NCBI GenBank assembly: GCA_017307375.1
Contig: JAFKFH010000010.1
Coordinates: forward strand, 124,001-188,000
Source: Alphaproteobacteria bacterium
Lineage (GTDB): Bacteria; Pseudomonadota; Alphaproteobacteria; Ferrovibrionales; Ferrovibrionaceae
Direction: 5' to 3'
DNA length: 64,000 bases
Shown: positions 60,603-64,000 of the stretch, one piece after another
Layout of the letters: every line of letters begins with the position of its first letter
Position numbering within the stretch: the first letter of the stretch is position 1
Program-made: the position numbers and the translations under genes
The notes under the pieces: generated by a model
What the model was told of the DNA's origin: nothing
Database searches by the model: none
Seen by the model: only the letters and a program-made list of their open reading frames with translations

Positions 60603-60628
60603 GCGCGGGCGGGATGAGCCGCCCGCGC
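60603..60628 (-). promoter_or_regulatory. Strong hairpin between binding-protein and livH genes (cluster 2)
   Basis: GCGCGGGCGG (60603-60612) and CCGCCCGCGC (60619-60628) form a perfect 10-bp stem with a 6-base loop, 10 bases beyond the binding-protein stop. No T-run follows, so it more likely protects the upstream mRNA or slows read-through, giving more binding protein than permease. Confidence 0.55.
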
Positions 60629-60637
60629 CTCGTGAAG

Positions 60638-61843
60638 TCAGCTCTTGTTCAGCGGGCAGGCCGGGTTCGGCGCCGGGTAGACCTCGGCCCCCGACAGCAC
60701 CGCGCGGACGTTGTAGAAGTCCCAGTCGCGCTTCGATTCCGCCGGCTTCTTGACCTGCAGCAGCAGCATGTCGTGGACCAGCGCGCCGTCGGCGCGCAGC
60801 CGGCCGTTGCGGATCACCGCATCGTCGATCGTCATCTGGCGCAGCCGGGCCATGACCGCGCCCGCCTCGTCGGTGCCGGCAGCCTCGATCGCCTTCAGAT
60901 AGGACAGCGTGGCCGAATAGACGCCGGCCTGGGCCGCCGTCGGCATCTTCTTGGTCTTCTCGAAGAACTTGGCCGACCAGGCGCGCGAGCGGTCGTCGTA
61001 GTCCCAGTAGAAGGCTTCGGTCAGGTACATACCCTGTGCCTTGGCCAGGCCCATCGACTTGACGTCGGAGATATAGGCCAGCAGCGGCGCGACGGTCTGC
61101 TTGCCGCCGACGCCGTATTCGCTGGCCTGCTTGATCGCGTTCACCGTGTCGGCCCCGGCATTGGCCAGGGCGATGACGTCGGCGCCCGACCCTTGCGCCT
61201 TCAGGATGAACGACGAGAAGTCGGTGCCCGGGAACGGATGGCGCGACACGCCCTTAACCTCGCCGCCGTTCTCGGCGATGATCTGGCTGGCGTCCTTTTC
61301 CAGCGAGTGGCCGAAGGTGTAGTCGGCGGTGATGAAGTACCAGGACTTCTTCCCGTCCTTGAGCAGCGCCTTGGCCGTGCCGGCCGCCAGCGCGTAGGTA
61401 TTGACCGTCCACTGGGCATTGGTGGCCGAGCATTTCTCGGCCAGTACCGCGGTCGCCACGCCCGACGACAGCATGGTCACCCGGTTCTTCTGGCGCGCGA
61501 TCTCCATCACCGCCAGCGCGGTCGACGACGTCGGAAAGTCGGCGATCATGTCGACCTGCTGCTGGTCGAACCAGCCGCGGGCAAGATTGGCGGCGATGTC
61601 GGGCTTGTTCTGATGATCGGCCGAGACGACGACCACCGGCTTGCCCAGCACCTTGCCGCCCATCTCCTCGGCGGCGAGCTGGGCTGCAACGACCGAACCC
61701 TGGCCGGCCAGGTCGGAATAGATGCCTGACAGGTCGGTCAGCACGCCGACCTTGACCACATCGTCGGAAATGCCCTGGGCCTGTGCCGTACCGGCAACCG
61801 CCATCGCCGCGATCGCCGCGGCGCCGAGAATGTCGAGCTTCAT
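60638..61843 (-). CDS. Liv-type ABC transporter substrate-binding protein (cluster 2)
   Basis: 401 residues. Signal peptide with core AAAIAAMAVAGTAQA (cut near residue 22), then VVKVGVLTDLSGIYSDLAGQG and YFITADYTFGHSLEKDA, typical of the periplasmic binding proteins for branched-chain amino acids and aromatic or short acids. A pair of cysteines (in EKCSATN and the C-terminal PACPLNKS) may form a disulfide. It differs clearly from the cluster 1 binding protein. Confidence 0.92.
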   Translation of the reverse strand: MKLDILGAAAIAAMAVAGTAQAQGISDDVVKVGVLTDLSGIYSDLAGQGSVVAAQLAAEEMGGKVLGKPVVVVSADHQNKPDIAANLARGWFDQQQVDMIADFPTSSTALAVMEIARQKNRVTMLSSGVATAVLAEKCSATNAQWTVNTYALAAGTAKALLKDGKKSWYFITADYTFGHSLEKDASQIIAENGGEVKGVSRHPFPGTDFSSFILKAQGSGADVIALANAGADTVNAIKQASEYGVGGKQTVAPLLAYISDVKSMGLAKAQGMYLTEAFYWDYDDRSRAWSAKFFEKTKKMPTAAQAGVYSATLSYLKAIEAAGTDEAGAVMARLRQMTIDDAVIRNGRLRADGALVHDMLLLQVKKPAESKRDWDFYNVRAVLSGAEVYPAPNPACPLNKS

Positions 61844-61876
61844 GTTTTCAGTCCCCCTGTTGTTGACGTCTGACGC

Positions 61877-62587
61877 TTAGAGACCAAGCAGCCGGTTGAC
61901 CTCGGCCTCGCGGCCCGCGATCTCGTCGCGGGCGATCTCGGCCACGACCTGGCCGTGATCGATGACGTAGTGCCGATCGGCCAGGTGCCGCGCGAAATGG
62001 AAGTTCTGTTCCACCAGGACCATGGTGAAGCCGCGCGCCTTGAGCGCGACGATGGCCTGGCCCAGCGCCTCGACGATGACGGGGGCGAGGCCCTCGGTGA
62101 TTTCGTCGAGCAGCAGCAGCGGCGCACCCGTCATCAGGATGCGGCCTAGCGCCAGCATCTGCTGTTCGCCGCCGGAAAGGCGGCCGCCGAGGCTTGCACC
62201 ACGCTCGCGCAGATTGGGGAACAGCGCGAACACCTCGGCGGCCGAGAACCCACCCGGCCCGACCTTGGGCAGGAGGGTCAGGTTCTCCTGGGCGGTCAAC
62301 GTCGCATAGATGCCCCGCTCCTCCGGGCAGTAGCCCACGCCGAGACGGGCGATGCGGTGGGGCGGCAGACCGATGGTCTCGTGGCCCCGCACCTTGACCG
62401 AGCCGGTACGCCGGCCGGTCAGGCCGAGGATCGCCTTGAGCGTGGTCGTCCGGCCGACGCCGTTGCGGCCGAGCAGCGTGACGCACTCGCCTTCGCGGAC
62501 ATGGAAATCGACGCCGTGCAGGATATGCGATTCGGCATACCAGGCGTTGAGCCCGGCGACTTCGAGCATGAACGGCGCGTCAGCCAT
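61877..62587 (-). CDS. livF: Liv-type ABC ATPase, LivF-like (cluster 2), Walker A Lys replaced by Arg
   Basis: 236 residues. Signature LSGGEQQ and Walker B LLLLDEITEGLAP are normal. Walker A reads GRNGVGRT at residues 40-47: the usual Lys is R46 (codon CGG). Similar Arg forms may occur in other LivF proteins. ATP binding should be weaker at this site, as in the reduced site of asymmetric ABC pairs. ATG at 62587 overlaps livG by 8 bases; a frame start at 62611 lies inside livG. Confidence 0.9.
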   Translation of the reverse strand: MADAPFMLEVAGLNAWYAESHILHGVDFHVREGECVTLLGRNGVGRTTTLKAILGLTGRRTGSVKVRGHETIGLPPHRIARLGVGYCPEERGIYATLTAQENLTLLPKVGPGGFSAAEVFALFPNLRERGASLGGRLSGGEQQMLALGRILMTGAPLLLLDEITEGLAPVIVEALGQAIVALKARGFTMVLVEQNFHFARHLADRHYVIDHGQVVAEIARDEIAGREAEVNRLLGL

Positions 62588-63332
62588 GGCCGCCTCCCAT
62601 GTAGGCGGCACGGACGGCGGGCACCTCGGCCACGATGTGATAAGGCCCCTCGGCCAGGATTTCCCCGCGCTGCAGCACGGTGATCGTGTCGGAAATGTCG
62701 GCCACGACCGACATGTTGTGCTCGACCATCAGGATCGTCCGGTTGGCGGCGATGCGCTTGATCAGCGCCTTGATGCGGTCGACATCCTCGGTCGCCATGC
62801 CCTGCGTCGGTTCGTCGAGCAGCAGCATCCGGGGATCGAGCGCCAGCGTGGTCGCCAGTTCCAGGGTCCGCTTGCGGCCATAAGGCAGGTCGGCGGCGCG
62901 AACCTCGGCAAAGTCGGCCAGGCCGACATCGGCAAGCAGCGCCAGGGCGCGGTCGTCGAGCGCATCGAGGGCGCGTTCCGAACGCCAGAAATGAAAGGCG
63001 AGGCCCTGCGCCCGCTGCAGGGCGACTCGGACGTTCTCGCGCGCGGTCATCTGGGCAAAGGTCGCCGAGATCTGGAACGACCGCACCAGACCGCGGCGCG
63101 CCGTGGCGGCCGGCCGCTCGCCGGTAATGTCGATACCGTCGTAGACGATCCGGCCCGCCGATGGCTGGTGGAACTTGGTCAGCAGGTTGAAGACGGTGGT
63201 CTTGCCTGCCCCGTTTGGCCCGATCAGGGCGTGGATGGTGCCGCGCCGGACGGCCAGGTCGACATTGTTGACCGCGACGAAACCGCGAAACGCCTTGGTC
63301 AGTCCGAAGGTCTGGAGAACGATCTCGCCCAT
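62580..63332 (-). CDS. livG: Liv-type ABC ATPase, LivG-like (cluster 2)
   Basis: 250 residues. Walker A GPNGAGKT (about residue 39) and Walker B MLLLDEPTQGMA are intact; the signature is LPYGRKR, a form common in LivG. It is the first gene of livG-livF-binding protein-livH-livM, with 139 bases to the divergent GntR gene. It should supply the stronger ATPase site, as its LivF partner lacks the Walker A Lys. Confidence 0.93.
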   Translation of the reverse strand: MGEIVLQTFGLTKAFRGFVAVNNVDLAVRRGTIHALIGPNGAGKTTVFNLLTKFHQPSAGRIVYDGIDITGERPAATARRGLVRSFQISATFAQMTARENVRVALQRAQGLAFHFWRSERALDALDDRALALLADVGLADFAEVRAADLPYGRKRTLELATTLALDPRMLLLDEPTQGMATEDVDRIKALIKRIAANRTILMVEHNMSVVADISDTITVLQRGEILAEGPYHIVAEVPAVRAAYMGGGHG

Positions 63333-63344
63333 GGCGGCGCATCG

Positions 63345-63380
63345 TCTATTGTATAAAATATCCTGTCAATAATATTATGG
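63345..63380. promoter_or_regulatory. AT-rich control region between livG and GntR genes
   Basis: A sharp AT-rich patch in a GC-rich gap. Plus strand: TTGTAT (63349-63354), 18 bases, TATTAT (63373-63378) could be the regulator promoter. Minus strand: TTGACA (63369-63364) could be the -35 of the transporter operon. ATTGTATAAAAT (63348-63359) resembles the half-palindromes bound by FCD-type GntR proteins. Confidence 0.45.
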
Positions 63381-63471
63381 ATCCAGGAATGCCGGATTGT
63401 CTGCCACTTGACAGCCCTGGGCAGGGCCTCCTTTATCCAGATGCCTACGCTCACCGGGGAAACGCCTCAGC

Positions 63472-64000
63472 ATGAAGAAGCCTCTCGGCCACCGGACGAT
63501 GGCGGTCGCCGCCGCCGACGAACTGCGGCGCCGGATCCTCGAAGGTGAATTCCCCGGCGGCTACCAGCTGCGCCAGGACGCGCTGGCCAATGACCTCGGC
63601 GTCAGCCGCATCCCGATCCGCGAAGCGCTGGTCCAGCTGGAATCGGAGGGGCTGGTCAAGATCGTCGCCCATCGCGGCGCGGTGGTTTCCGAGCTTTCGG
63701 TCGACGAGATCGAGGAATTGTTCGCGCTGCGCGCGCTGCTCGAGCCGCGGCTGCTGCGGCTGTCGGTCCCGCATCTGACGGCCGAGGATTTCGGCGCGCT
63801 CGATAGAATCCTGGCCGATTACGATGCCGAGATGGACAGCCGCGACGCCAGCCGCTGGGGTGAGTTGAACACGGCACTGCATATGCGTCTTTACGAACGC
63901 GCCAACCAGCCACGCACCGCCTCGATCGTTGCCTCGCTGCTGCAGGGCACCGACCGCTACACCCGCATGCAGCTCGCCTTCACCGACGGCCGCCCGCGCG
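63472..64000 (+). CDS. GntR/FCD-family regulator, cut by the window end
   Basis: At least 176 residues are in the window with no stop codon. Residues ~10-70 are a GntR winged helix (ADELRRRILEGEFPGGYQLRQDALANDLGVSRIPIREAL), and the helical FCD ligand domain begins near residue 80 (DEIEELFALRALLEP). ATG at 63472 is the first Met of this frame after the AT-rich control region. Divergent from the cluster 2 transporter, so it is its probable repressor, with a carboxylic acid as ligand by family habit. Confidence 0.88.
   Translation, partial: MKKPLGHRTMAVAAADELRRRILEGEFPGGYQLRQDALANDLGVSRIPIREALVQLESEGLVKIVAHRGAVVSELSVDEIEELFALRALLEPRLLRLSVPHLTAEDFGALDRILADYDAEMDSRDASRWGELNTALHMRLYERANQPRTASIVASLLQGTDRYTRMQLAFTDGRPR

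Overview
The window is a GC-rich, densely coded stretch of bacterial chromosome. Genes are short-spaced, often joined by ATGA/GTGA stop-start overlaps, and all main pathways are ordinary bacterial ones. The features point to an alphaproteobacterium, probably in or near the Rhodospirillales. These are a SAM-II type riboswitch before metX with metW overlapping its end, a chorismate mutase-like gene with hisC and tyrA, a class II (B12-dependent) ribonucleotide reductase, TIGR02302/DUF4175 and DUF2125 proteins, two complete Liv-type ABC transporters, and RhtX-like siderophore import. I see no tRNA, rRNA, CRISPR array, insertion sequence, prophage or origin of replication.

Layout. 1-6.5 kb: an AzlD export subunit, a serine hydrolase, the SAM-regulated methionine operon metX-metW, and a divergent aromatic amino acid operon (degenerate P-protein-like gene, hisC, tyrA). 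6.6-13.2 kb: a small membrane protein, a LuxR-type regulator without a synthase, and a six-gene operon (Liv-type ABC importer plus alpha/beta hydrolase) preceded by a lux-box-like palindrome. 13.2-18.6 kb: DUF2125 protein, TRAP-type binding protein, EamA exporter, ChaC-like enzyme and nrdJ, whose upstream region carries a DnaA-box palindrome.

18.7-25.4 kb is an arsenic resistance island. One operon is arsR-arsC-acr3-arsN1; the divergent one is a cysteine-rich PadR regulator, a flavin monooxygenase and an MFS transporter, with a second ACR3/bile-acid-symporter-like protein converging on it. Two matching operator-like sites sit before the PadR gene and before the monooxygenase. 25.5-32.9 kb holds a CBS protein, the ftsE-ftsX-gmhB-ydcF-plsC-NTF2 run, and the divergent zinc-ribbon protein (30 consecutive prolines), hpt and glmM.

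32.9-38.6 kb is a siderophore uptake locus: FecI sigma factor (with a Fur-box-like site), FecR, TonB-dependent receptor, a small unknown protein and an RhtX/FptX-like permease. 38.6-46 kb carries a membrane protein, a MocR regulator facing a DUF1127 gene across a shared palindrome, PhzF, an acetyltransferase, tadA, an ACAD10/11-type acyl-CoA dehydrogenase and a DUF2817 peptidase. 46-50 kb has a cupin gene apparently fused to a VOC gene by a one-base deletion, an AraC regulator, and two tandem APH-like kinases, one of which has lost a metal-binding aspartate.

50-58.7 kb: purD, tlpA, argH, lptM, lysA (arginine and lysine synthesis), the large DUF4175 protein and a DadA-like oxidase. 58.7-64 kb: a second Liv-type ABC transporter, whose LivF has Arg in place of the Walker A Lys, divergent from a GntR/FCD regulator cut by the window end.
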